DNA from: DASVVT01 sp036386415
GTDB lineage: Bacteria; Acidobacteriota; Blastocatellia; Pyrinomonadales; Pyrinomonadaceae
Direction: 5' to 3'
Assembly (NCBI GenBank): GCA_036386415.1
Contig: DASVVT010000040.1
Coordinates: 16,944-80,943 of the forward strand
Length of the DNA stretch: 64,000 bases
Shown here: one piece after another, positions 8,696-15,918 of the stretch
Numbering within the stretch: the first letter of the stretch is position 1
Layout: each line of letters starts with the position of its first letter
Program-made: the position numbers and the translations under genes
Notes under the pieces: model-generated
The model's database searches: none
What the model saw: only the letters and a program-made list of their open reading frames with translations
What the model was told of the DNA's origin: nothing

Positions 8696-10717
8696 TCAAA
8701 GTGCGGGTCGCCTCAGGATTTCAGCCAGGGCTTGCAAACGGGCTGAGTCTGCCGCACTCTTCGTCAGGCCGGCGCTCTTCTCCAACGACGGCGCGAGGCT
8801 TTTGAGTTTTCCGAGCTCTCTTCGATTCAGGTGCGAACTCTCTGCCCTTTGAATCGCCTGCCGCAGGGCTGCGATTCGGCTAGCAGGCAGAGCTTGAGAA
8901 CGCTCCAACTGATCGACGTACGCCTTCGCCACGACTAGCTGTCGGGGCCACTCAATTTTCTGCTGGTTCTGCACATTCAATTCGGCCACCTGAACCGCTT
9001 TCGCGGCGTCGATCTCGTTCTGCGTCAGGTGCTCGGTCGGCGTCAGCTCAAAGATGTCCAGGCCGCGCGCGATCTCTGACGCGTAGATGTGGCCGTTGTA
9101 CCAGTAAGCAGCCCAGTCACCGCCGAGCACGAGCATCTTTGGATTTATCGGACCGCGGTCAAAATAGGCAATCTCAAATGGATGGTTCGCGTCAGTGAAG
9201 TCCATGACAGAGATACCGCCCTGATACCAGGCTTGTACCTCTATGTCGCGGCCTGGAACCGGAATGAGTGAGCCGTTATGCGCAACACAGTTCTCGCTGT
9301 CACCCTGCGCGGCAGGCAACTTGTAGTAGCTGGCGAAGCTCAGCTTGTTACCCGCCAAGCGGAAAATCGCGTCGGCCCCCCACTTGTTCGGGTCGTTCGC
9401 GCGGCAGCGCGCGGCCAGTCCGCCGCCCCACTCGTCCGTGAACACGACTTTCTTCCCGTCATTCGAAAACGAGGCCGAGTGCCAGTACGAATAGTTCGGA
9501 TCGTTGACCGCATCCACGCGCTTCGGGTGAACCGGGTCTTTGATGTCCAGCAGAATTCCGTTCCCAGAGCAGGCGCCCGCCGCGAGTCCGATTGCTGAAT
9601 AGACGGTGATGTCGTGGCACTGGTTGGTCTCAAACGGCTTGTCCTTGTCGTGTGTGGGGCCGCTGTTCAGACTATTCAGAGCTCCCGTCCTTGGATCCAT
9701 AAACACTCTGGGACTCGACACCACCTGAGCATTTTGCGGCGCCTGAAGCGGCACCTTAATCACGTCAATGCGAAAGAGCGCAGTATTAGGGTCCTTGTCC
9801 GGGGTCTCACCCGAGCACCCGGCCAACTCTTCGTTTTGACGGACAAAAGAGGTTCCAGAGACGTAGATGTAGACGTTGTTCTTATCATTCGGATCGACGA
9901 CCAGGGTATGCGTGTGCGAGCCGCGACAGGTTTGCACCGCTGCCACCTGCTTCGGATTCCTGATGTCGGCGATGTCGAAAATCCTGACTCCCCGGAAGCG
10001 ATCTTTCTGCGCCGCTGGCGGAGTCTCCTTGTTCTCTTGTCCCTCAGCGGGCGGAGGCTCGGGTGGAAAACCCTGTGTGCCGCAATCCAAACGGCCGTTC
10101 GGCATCTCCACCGACATAAAGAGCAGGTTCTTGTAAACGGACACGTCGCCCTGCCCGCCCGGACACACCATCGTAGTTAACAATCTGGTCTTCGCCGGAT
10201 CGGAGATGTCATAGATACTAACGCCATAAAATTTTCCCTGAAACAGGTGGTTGCCCTGGAACGCAATGTCCGAGTTGGCAAAAGCGAGTTGAGCAATAAC
10301 CAGTTGGCGCGGCTTTGGCGTCTTCGCGGAGTCGCCGATGCGGAGTTGACCCAGCATCTTCTGCACCTTCGGATTATCAGGATCGTCGGTGCCGAGTTGA
10401 AATGCGTCCGGCTTTTTGACCAGCATGAGGTGCCTGACGCCCATCGCTGCTTCACCCGCCTCGAACAGTCCCGGCGACAGTTTGGCGCGCGGGTCGCCCG
10501 TATCGGCACCAGTCATCCCAGCCGGTAGCGGCGGCGCAGATTCGAGAGCAAACGGATCCTCACCCTCTTGGTCGGCGGGTTTGGATTCTGGTGTCTTCGT
10601 GGGCGAAGGCTGCGGCGACGGCCGAGGAGTTTGCGCCAGCGTCCCTGCTGCAAAACACGAGCACAAAACAATGGAAGCTGTTAGTAAACGGAAAGCGATA
10701 GTGTGTACTCGGTTCAT
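8696..10717 (-). CDS. secreted LVIVD-repeat beta-propeller protein
   Basis: A 673-residue exported protein with a clear signal peptide (cleavage near LAQ) followed by a Pro/Thr/Ser-rich linker. The body contains propeller-type repeats with phrases such as YGVSIYDISDPAKTRLL, RIFDIADIRNPKQVA and ISVMDFTDANHPFEIA, the LVIVD pattern. Other motifs are SHTHTLVVDP, QCHDITVY and HSASFSNDGKKVVFTDEWGG. The final 90 residues are helical and charged. Its ATG overlaps the TGA of the DUF305 gene (ATGA), so the two are translationally coupled and probably act together outside the cytoplasm. No enzymatic motif is seen; a binding or structural role is inferred. Confidence 0.8.
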   Translation of the reverse strand: MNRVHTIAFRLLTASIVLCSCFAAGTLAQTPRPSPQPSPTKTPESKPADQEGEDPFALESAPPLPAGMTGADTGDPRAKLSPGLFEAGEAAMGVRHLMLVKKPDAFQLGTDDPDNPKVQKMLGQLRIGDSAKTPKPRQLVIAQLAFANSDIAFQGNHLFQGKFYGVSIYDISDPAKTRLLTTMVCPGGQGDVSVYKNLLFMSVEMPNGRLDCGTQGFPPEPPPAEGQENKETPPAAQKDRFRGVRIFDIADIRNPKQVAAVQTCRGSHTHTLVVDPNDKNNVYIYVSGTSFVRQNEELAGCSGETPDKDPNTALFRIDVIKVPLQAPQNAQVVSSPRVFMDPRTGALNSLNSGPTHDKDKPFETNQCHDITVYSAIGLAAGACSGNGILLDIKDPVHPKRVDAVNDPNYSYWHSASFSNDGKKVVFTDEWGGGLAARCRANDPNKWGADAIFRLAGNKLSFASYYKLPAAQGDSENCVAHNGSLIPVPGRDIEVQAWYQGGISVMDFTDANHPFEIAYFDRGPINPKMLVLGGDWAAYWYNGHIYASEIARGLDIFELTPTEHLTQNEIDAAKAVQVAELNVQNQQKIEWPRQLVVAKAYVDQLERSQALPASRIAALRQAIQRAESSHLNRRELGKLKSLAPSLEKSAGLTKSAADSARLQALAEILRRPAL

Positions 10718-11436
10718 CGTTTCTCCTCAACAGGTTTTTCACCCAGCATGGTTTGCATAATCCTGATCTCGGCGCGTTGTCCATTATCGACGTCCGTTGC
10801 GAAATTGAACAGTTCAGCATCCTGCCCCGCGCCTGCCGTATCGAACAAATCTTTTACCATAATCAACGCACCGTTGTGGTGCTGAATCATTCCGGTCAAA
10901 AACAGATGATCGAACTCCGCGCCCTTTGCTTTTCTTAAGGCGTCCATCTGCTTCGAGGTAAGCATTCCGGGCATGAGCATGTGATGGCTCGTCATGTCGT
11001 GCCCCGGCATATCCATACTCGGCATCCCCTGCATCGGAGGCTGTTCCGGCTCTCCCCTGGCTTCGAGCCACCGTTTCATAAAGTTCATTTCGTCCGACTG
11101 TGATTTGCTGATGCGCGCTCCGAGCAACCGGAGTTCCTTGTTCTCCGTATGCGACTCGATGAGCGCCGTCATCTCAACCGCTTGCGCGTGGTGCATGATC
11201 ATCCCCTGCACGAACTCCACGTCCTTCGGTGAACGGGGCGGCAGTGTCGCCTTCGTCGAGGGCGGCAGGGTTCGGGTTGGCTGTCCGGGCGCGCCGGGCT
11301 GCACCACAACCGGCGGCGCAGGAGACTCAGCCTGCTGTGCGCAGACTGGTAGCGATAAGAAACAGGTTAGAGATTGAGCAGCAATAAAGACCAGACATAG
11401 CACGATAAAAAATCTCGAAGGCAATCTCATAATCAC
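10714..11436 (-). CDS. DUF305 domain protein, secreted, His/Met-rich
   Basis: A 240-residue exported protein with a signal peptide and a Pro-rich spacer. The DUF305 domain is a ferritin-like helical bundle recognised by two His-His motifs: GMIMHHAQAVEM near residues 79–88 and GMIQHHNGALIM near 182–192. Between them, about residues 135–158 are very rich in Met and His (MPSMDMPGHDMTSHHMLMPG), which suggests copper or other soft-metal binding. That insertion is notable compared with minimal DUF305 proteins. The gene ends inside the start codon of the LVIVD-repeat gene. An attC-like element lies about 40 bases upstream. Confidence 0.88.
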   Translation of the reverse strand: MIMRLPSRFFIVLCLVFIAAQSLTCFLSLPVCAQQAESPAPPVVVQPGAPGQPTRTLPPSTKATLPPRSPKDVEFVQGMIMHHAQAVEMTALIESHTENKELRLLGARISKSQSDEMNFMKRWLEARGEPEQPPMQGMPSMDMPGHDMTSHHMLMPGMLTSKQMDALRKAKGAEFDHLFLTGMIQHHNGALIMVKDLFDTAGAGQDAELFNFATDVDNGQRAEIRIMQTMLGEKPVEEKR

Positions 11437-11474
11437 CCCACTTTTCCTTTATCCAACTATCGAAAGAGTCAGAC

Positions 11475-11577
11475 GCATAACGCTCGAATGAATGCGGCGG
11501 AGCACAACGAACTAAGCATCCGAGTCTTGCGAATGAAAGCCCCGCTATTTCCGCTCGCGTCGAATGAGTTGTTAGGC
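11475..11577 (-). repeat. attC-like integron recombination element (orphan)
   Basis: Read on the minus strand this 103-base element begins GCCTAAC and ends GTTATGC. The two ends pair at 6 of 7 positions, like the R'' and R' boxes of integron attC sites. The 5' side continues AACTCATTCGACGCGAGCGG, which resembles many attC L'' arms. The 3' side carries the same TCATTCGA as a direct rather than inverted copy, so the inner stem is weak. The length is normal for attC. It follows a broken small gene in the same orientation, the arrangement expected of an integron cassette. No integrase is in the window. Confidence 0.4.
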
Positions 11578-11690
11578 GCGGCGTTATCATCAATGAGCAT
11601 TTTATGTATACACCACCAGCACTAGCGAATCCCGTAACTGATGTCTAAGTAATTAGCAGCTTCGCAGATTCTCTCGCAGATTACATCTCT

Positions 11691-11959
11691 ATATCAAATG
11701 GCGGCTCCCATTTTTCAATGGAGCTAGAATCAATATCCATCCCGGGCTCACCAACGGCCTTTCACGGAACGCAATCAGCAACTTGCTCCCTTCACGATAC
11801 TCGGTGTTATGAAGCGCGGCTTTCCTCATCAAATCGCACCGAAAGGAAAATCTTTTCCGCGAGAGCTTGATCTTCAGCCTTCTTCACACCGATATACATT
11901 CTGAACCCACCTTCGGCAGCAATACTCAACAATGAGCGGTAATATAAGCCTCTCTTCAT
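11691..11959 (-). pseudogene. frameshifted small gene upstream of the attC-like element
   Basis: Three consecutive frame fragments on the minus strand read like one protein. An ATG at 11959 opens MKRGLYYRSLLSIAAEGGFR and runs about 50 residues to a stop. The overlapping +1 frame continues RKAALHNTEYREGSKLLIAF. A third frame ends MDIDSSSIEKWEPPFDIE before a stop at 11691. Amino-acid composition stays protein-like across both joins, so two indels in a gene of about 90 codons are a fair explanation. The size and charge would fit a cassette-borne or immunity-type protein, but no family is recognised. Confidence 0.4.
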
Positions 11960-12572
11960 TGACGGGGCAGGGCAGGAAATGGCCGGTTACGCGTCTGAGA
12001 ATCGGCATTACGTCCAATGTAAAGCTTTGAAAATCTTATGCAAGACTTCCGGTAACCTTTCAGAACCTTCCTTTATCTAAGAGCGTTCGCATCTTTGCCC
12101 GGCAAGATTTCTCAACCATTGTTTATGGAACAAAAAAGGCTGAGCGACCCTCAGAAACTTAAATTTTAGAAAGCAGTATGCAGGACAATTGCCTTTCGCC
12201 CATCGATTAAAGAGAAACTCAGGTTGGATTTGAAATTGACCTGCAACTTGGGAAGCCTCAATCTTGCCTCCGGCGAAGTTTGGTGCTAGTATCAGCGTGA
12301 ATTTTCGCACCGCTGTTGAAAATTTAGTGGCGTCTGGACCTCCATCCGAATGCCACATCGCGTCGCTGTTCCTGCCACCACCTCGCTGTGGCGCGAACCC
12401 TTTTGAAACAGGAGCCTCTAGCATCACATAGCCCTTTGAGGCTCTCAACCATTCTCGCAAAAGTAGAACGAGCTAGGTTAAGCGGAATTCTCGAAACAAC
12501 ACACGACCACTTCGCCGTGTTGGGATACTTCGCCTTTGCTCGCTTCACATCCCATCAAAGCGGGTATGAGTT
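11960..12572. other. gene-poor, AT-richer region before the sigma-54 activator
   Basis: About 600 bases with lower GC than either side. Overlapping minus-strand frames exist (a 127-codon frame ending at 12077 and a 74-codon one), but they lack Shine-Dalgarno sequences and recognisable motifs, and they overlap each other. The right end must hold the promoter of the activator gene. With the attC-like element and broken gene to its left, the stretch looks like foreign or decaying DNA. Confidence 0.4.
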
Positions 12573-13994
12573 ATGAACGACGAAAAGTTTCTTGTGCTTG
12601 ATCTTCATCCTCGCAACGATCTCGGCATCGCACTACAGGAAATCCTGTCACCGTGTCAAAAGCAGGGCGTCACCGTCTGCTACGAACGCGTGCTTGACGG
12701 CGATGTACAGACAACTGCCGAGACGCACGGCCTCACGTTCATCGAAGAACACAGGCCAGCGCTGGTTTCCCTCATTATTTCCAATCAACAACTATCCTTC
12801 GCGGTCAGGCTGGCCCAATCTTGCCGGGAGCGGTCGCTTGATGCGACGCTGGTCGTGGTGGTCGAGGCGGGCGAGCCGTCCGAGTTGTTCGAGCTGCTTC
12901 AGCACGGCGTCAACGATTTCATCGTGCCGCCGCTGAAGGCCGTGGATATACTGCCGCGCGTCTGGCGTTCGCTTGAGCACGCGCGGCGGAGCAAGACGCT
13001 CCTACACAGGCTCAAGGAGAAGATGGGGCGGCGACAAATCGTCGGCGAGAGCGAGGGGTTTCTTTCCGAAGTCAATCGGATTCCTCTGGTCGCAAGGTGC
13101 GACGCGAGCGTGCTGATTACGGGAGAGACTGGAACGGGGAAGGAACTCTGCGCGCGTGCGATCCATTACCTGGGACCACGCGCCGACCAGCCTTTCGTCC
13201 CGGTCAACTGCGGCGCGATTCCCAACGAGTTGGTTGAAAACGAGCTGTTCGGGCATGAGCGCGGCGCTTTCACGGGGGCCATCAGGCAGCAGGTCGGATT
13301 GGTCAGGGAGGCTGAAGGGGGCACGCTCTTCCTCGACGAGATAGACTGTATGCCGCTGCACGCGCAGGTCAAGCTGCTGCGTTTCCTGCAAGAGAAGGAA
13401 TATCGCCCGCTCGGCTCGGCCAAGACGATGAAGGCGGACGTGCGCGTCATCGCTGCCTCGAACAACGACTGCGAAGAGTCTGTCAGGGCGGGGAAGCTCC
13501 GGCAAGACCTCTTCTATCGCCTGAACGTCATCCCGCTCAAGCTCCCACCGCTACGTGAGCGGCGCGACGACATCCCGCTTCTCGCCTGCCACTTCCTTGA
13601 GAAATACGCCGCGCAGTTCGGGCACGACGGGATTGTGCTTGCCGCCGACGCCTTGCTCGCACTGAGCAGGCGCGACTGGCCGGGAAACGTCCGCGAATTG
13701 GAGAACGTCGTCGAGCGGGCTGTCGCCCTCACCGAGCAAGACGTGATAACCAGTGAAAGCCTTGGCCTGCCGCCGGTCGAAGCCGCCGGGCACGAACCGT
13801 CCTTCAAAGAGGCGAAGATCAGCTTCATAGCTCAGTTTGAGCGCACGTACATTCAGAAACTTCTGGTCGCCTACCAAGGCAACATCACCAAGGCCGCGCA
13901 GGCCGCGCACAAGAATCGCCGCGCCTTCTGGCAACTGATACGCAAATACCAGATTGACGTGCAAAGCTTTAAGTCGAGCCTCCAGCCGAAGTGA
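12573..13994 (+). CDS. sigma-54-dependent activator with degenerate receiver domain
   Basis: A 473-residue NtrC-type enhancer-binding protein. Residues 1–130 look like a receiver, but the usual acidic and phospho-acceptor positions are altered (LVLDLHPRN at the N-terminus, LVSLIIS where the acceptor Asp would be, DFIVPPLK for the lysine loop). Control is therefore probably not by ordinary phosphorylation. The AAA+ domain is intact: Walker A GETGTGKE (184–191), the sigma-54-contact loop GAFTGA (231–236), Walker B LFLDEID (252–258) and the Arg-finger region LRERRDDIP. The C-terminus is a Fis-type helix-turn-helix (ITKAAQAAHKNRRAFWQLIR). The gene lies directly upstream of the contractile injection cluster, which begins with a match to a -24/-12 promoter, so it is the likely dedicated activator. 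Confidence 0.92.
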   Translation: MNDEKFLVLDLHPRNDLGIALQEILSPCQKQGVTVCYERVLDGDVQTTAETHGLTFIEEHRPALVSLIISNQQLSFAVRLAQSCRERSLDATLVVVVEAGEPSELFELLQHGVNDFIVPPLKAVDILPRVWRSLEHARRSKTLLHRLKEKMGRRQIVGESEGFLSEVNRIPLVARCDASVLITGETGTGKELCARAIHYLGPRADQPFVPVNCGAIPNELVENELFGHERGAFTGAIRQQVGLVREAEGGTLFLDEIDCMPLHAQVKLLRFLQEKEYRPLGSAKTMKADVRVIAASNNDCEESVRAGKLRQDLFYRLNVIPLKLPPLRERRDDIPLLACHFLEKYAAQFGHDGIVLAADALLALSRRDWPGNVRELENVVERAVALTEQDVITSESLGLPPVEAAGHEPSFKEAKISFIAQFERTYIQKLLVAYQGNITKAAQAAHKNRRAFWQLIRKYQIDVQSFKSSLQPK

Positions 13995-14011
13995 GACAAA
14001 AGCCTGCTCGC

Positions 14012-14033
14012 GGCAGGACAAATTTATCCTGCC
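14012..14033 (+). terminator. short hairpin after the activator gene
   Basis: A 7-bp inverted repeat (GGCAGGA / TCCTGCC) with an 8-base AT-rich loop, 17 bases past the activator stop codon and followed by CTCATTTCC. It is a plausible weak terminator separating the activator from the structural genes. Confidence 0.45.
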
Positions 14034-14069
14034 CTCATTTCCAACCTTTACTGAACTTTAGCTCGCCGC

Positions 14070-14104
14070 CCGCAGTTCGCCCCGGACAAAGGGCTGAACT
14101 GCGG
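14070..14104 (+). promoter_or_regulatory. inverted repeat, candidate activator-binding site
   Basis: An almost perfect inverted repeat, CCGCAGTTCGCCC then GGGCTGAACTGCGG, with one unpaired base and a 7–8-base centre. It has no T-run, and a terminator-like hairpin already lies 40 bases upstream. Its position, 37 bases before a -24/-12 promoter, is within the range used by sigma-54 enhancer sites, so binding by the adjacent activator is proposed. It could also be an RNA hairpin. Confidence 0.45.
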
Positions 14105-14140
14105 CCTGCTCGAACCGCCTGAAAACCAACTGCACGCCTG

Positions 14141-14156
14141 TTGCACGCAGTTTGCT
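14141..14156 (+). promoter_or_regulatory. sigma-54 (-24/-12) promoter of the injection-system cluster
   Basis: TTGCACGCAGTTTGCT matches the consensus TGGCAC-N5-TTGCW at every position but the first G of the -24 element, with exact spacing. Transcription should begin about 12 bases past the -12 GC, leaving a leader of about 35 bases with a GAGGAGAG Shine-Dalgarno before the GTG at 14201. The sigma-54 activator gene immediately upstream supports the call. Confidence 0.68.
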
Positions 14157-14200
14157 TGTTCCCGTCCTGCTAGAGGCAGAGACGAGACGCGAGGAGAGAC

Positions 14201-14500
14201 GTGCGCATCAACGACCATTCGCCCACTGCCTACGACATTTTGGCTTACCTGGCTGAACACCCTGATGCAGAGGACACACTCGAAGGGATTATGCAGTGGT
14301 GGCTACTAGAACAAAGGATCAAGCACTGGACGGCGGAAGCGCAGAGCGCTCTCGATGAGTTGGTCGCAGAGGGCTTTGTTCTCGAACGCCGCGACAGTGA
14401 CGGGCGCGCACACTACCGTCTCAACCGGCGGAAAGCCAAAAATGTTGACGCGCTGCTCAAACGTGTAAAAGGGGAGGGCGGCAAGGAAGCCGCGCTGTAA
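14201..14500 (+). CDS. small winged-helix-like protein, first gene of the injection cluster
   Basis: A 99-residue protein starting at GTG behind GAGGAGAG. The sequence SPTAYDILAYLAEHPDAEDTLEGIMQWWLLEQRIKHW is helical, then SALDELVAEGFVLERRDSDGRAHYRLN has the recognition-helix-and-wing pattern of a winged-helix domain. A Lys/Arg-rich tail follows. It is the first gene behind the presumed sigma-54 promoter, so it may be a feedback or accessory regulator of the cluster. The fold call is by pattern only. Confidence 0.6.
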   Translation: MRINDHSPTAYDILAYLAEHPDAEDTLEGIMQWWLLEQRIKHWTAEAQSALDELVAEGFVLERRDSDGRAHYRLNRRKAKNVDALLKRVKGEGGKEAAL

Positions 14501-14611
14501 ATGCGCCCCTTCGAGTTGCGGCACTGAAGACCTTTCAGGGTCGTCCGCCCTCGAAAGCCTGTGCGTCGCGCGCCGCGCCCCTCTTTTTTGAGTGCCGCGC
14601 CGACGAGGATA

Positions 14612-15829
14612 ATGATGTCCACCCAGATTTTTTCCATAGACCAGGTCCTCGACGATATGCTCGAAGACCTGCGCTTCTTCCTGACGCCGCCGGACCCACC
14701 ACGCCCGTCGCCCGGCGTTTCGGTCGTCAGTGTGACGGAGCGCCCCGTCGGTCTCGGCAATCGTCGCGGCACAGACCTCGTCGGGCCTTTCGCAGTTCTC
14801 TCGCTCAAAGGCTTGCGGCTCGAATCGGTCGTGCGCTTCCAGTATTGGGGCAGCGACCCGTCCGAAGCCGACTCGCGCGTGGCGGCATTGCAAGGACGGC
14901 TCGCCGCAGCCGGTGACACCAATGCCGCTTCGTCACCAACGGCCAACGACCTCGGACTCAATAACGACATCTTCGCCGTACGCGCGCTAAACCCCGGCCC
15001 CCTCGGCAACGACCCACTCAGGCTGACCATCGTTGACCAGCCCCCGGACGAGGCCATTGTGACTTTCAGGGCCGGGACAATCGAGGAGAGTTACACCGTC
15101 ACGAGCGGCAACGATTTAGCCAGACAGACGAGGGCGAGTTCGAGCCTCGTCAGCGTCAGCACCACGGGGAAACCAAACGCGGGCAGCAAGCCTGAGCCTG
15201 TCAGCAACATCGCCTTCTCCGGCACGCTTCGCGCGGCGGGCTTCCTCCAACTGGCACCCGTCGGCGCTTCGCTCGCAGAGCGCCCCGGCGCAACTGACAT
15301 CTGGCGGAGCACGGTTGATTACAGCGTCCTCTACGAATTTCGATACCGCGACGCCGACGGGGCCGAGAGCCTGATTTCGCGCATCCCTATTGATATTGAT
15401 AGCAACTTCCCCGACCACACTTCTGTCAGCGACGACATGGTGCGCTGGGACGAAGAGGCAGCACCCGCGCTCAACGTCGGCAGAAAGAGCGCGCGCGGTT
15501 TCCGCGTTGACGCCCTCAGCGTCCTAGCCTTCCTGCCCGATGTGCCCGTCGCTTGGAACGGTGCAGGGGTAGTCGTCGAGGTCGTCATCGGCGGAACGAC
15601 GCGCCAGCAGAACTTCGCCAGCGTCCGCGACTTTCTAGGCGCTTTCGAGCCGGAGCAGGAAGTCGTCCTGCTCGGCGGGAACACCTATCTCGCAGGCCGC
15701 ATGGCATTCCCGAACACGAACTTCCCCGACCCCGTCCTGCTGAACGGGGATGCGGACACCTTCAGCGTCAGCTATCAGGAGACCGAGTTTGACAGCGAGG
15801 CAGTAGTGTACCTGCGCGCCCTCGGCTAG
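14612..15829 (+). CDS. injection-system structural protein sharing a module with the sheath
   Basis: A 405-residue protein from the ATG at 14612 (GAGG at 14604–14607). Its role is not recognised by name. Residues about 118–205 match residues 111–200 of the sheath protein encoded next: both have GND.(L)RLTI, IVT…GT..E.YTV.S…LA.QT…S.LV.V and P(V/I)(S/T)N(I/V)AF.G. In phage-type sheaths this region is a surface-exposed insertion, so the gene probably encodes another outer particle part, perhaps a tail-terminator or sheath-associated decoration. The N-terminus is helical (FSIDQVLDDMLEDLRFFL), and the rest is beta-rich. The upstream in-frame extension to 14561 has no Shine-Dalgarno. Confidence 0.7.
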   Translation: MMSTQIFSIDQVLDDMLEDLRFFLTPPDPPRPSPGVSVVSVTERPVGLGNRRGTDLVGPFAVLSLKGLRLESVVRFQYWGSDPSEADSRVAALQGRLAAAGDTNAASSPTANDLGLNNDIFAVRALNPGPLGNDPLRLTIVDQPPDEAIVTFRAGTIEESYTVTSGNDLARQTRASSSLVSVSTTGKPNAGSKPEPVSNIAFSGTLRAAGFLQLAPVGASLAERPGATDIWRSTVDYSVLYEFRYRDADGAESLISRIPIDIDSNFPDHTSVSDDMVRWDEEAAPALNVGRKSARGFRVDALSVLAFLPDVPVAWNGAGVVVEVVIGGTTRQQNFASVRDFLGAFEPEQEVVLLGGNTYLAGRMAFPNTNFPDPVLLNGDADTFSVSYQETEFDSEAVVYLRALG

Positions 15830-15918
15830 AGAAGACTGCGGCCATTCAGGAGCCGTTCGTGAATGCCCCAGGCGGGACGCTTCGCGGCTCTCGCCACTTC
15901 AGAAAAGGAGATACCAAC

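Noticed and set aside
12077..12460. Minus-strand frame of 127 codons in the gene-poor region
   Set aside because: No Shine-Dalgarno, no recognisable family and overlap with another frame. It is described under the region instead of being called a gene.
12573..13994. AAA+ protein as the eCIS ATPase (Pvc15/CDC48-like)
   Set aside because: GAFTGA, the receiver-like head and the Fis-type helix-turn-helix make it a sigma-54 activator, not a remodelling ATPase.
14070..14104. Inverted repeat as a rho-independent terminator
   Set aside because: There is no T-run after the second arm and a better-placed hairpin already follows the activator gene.
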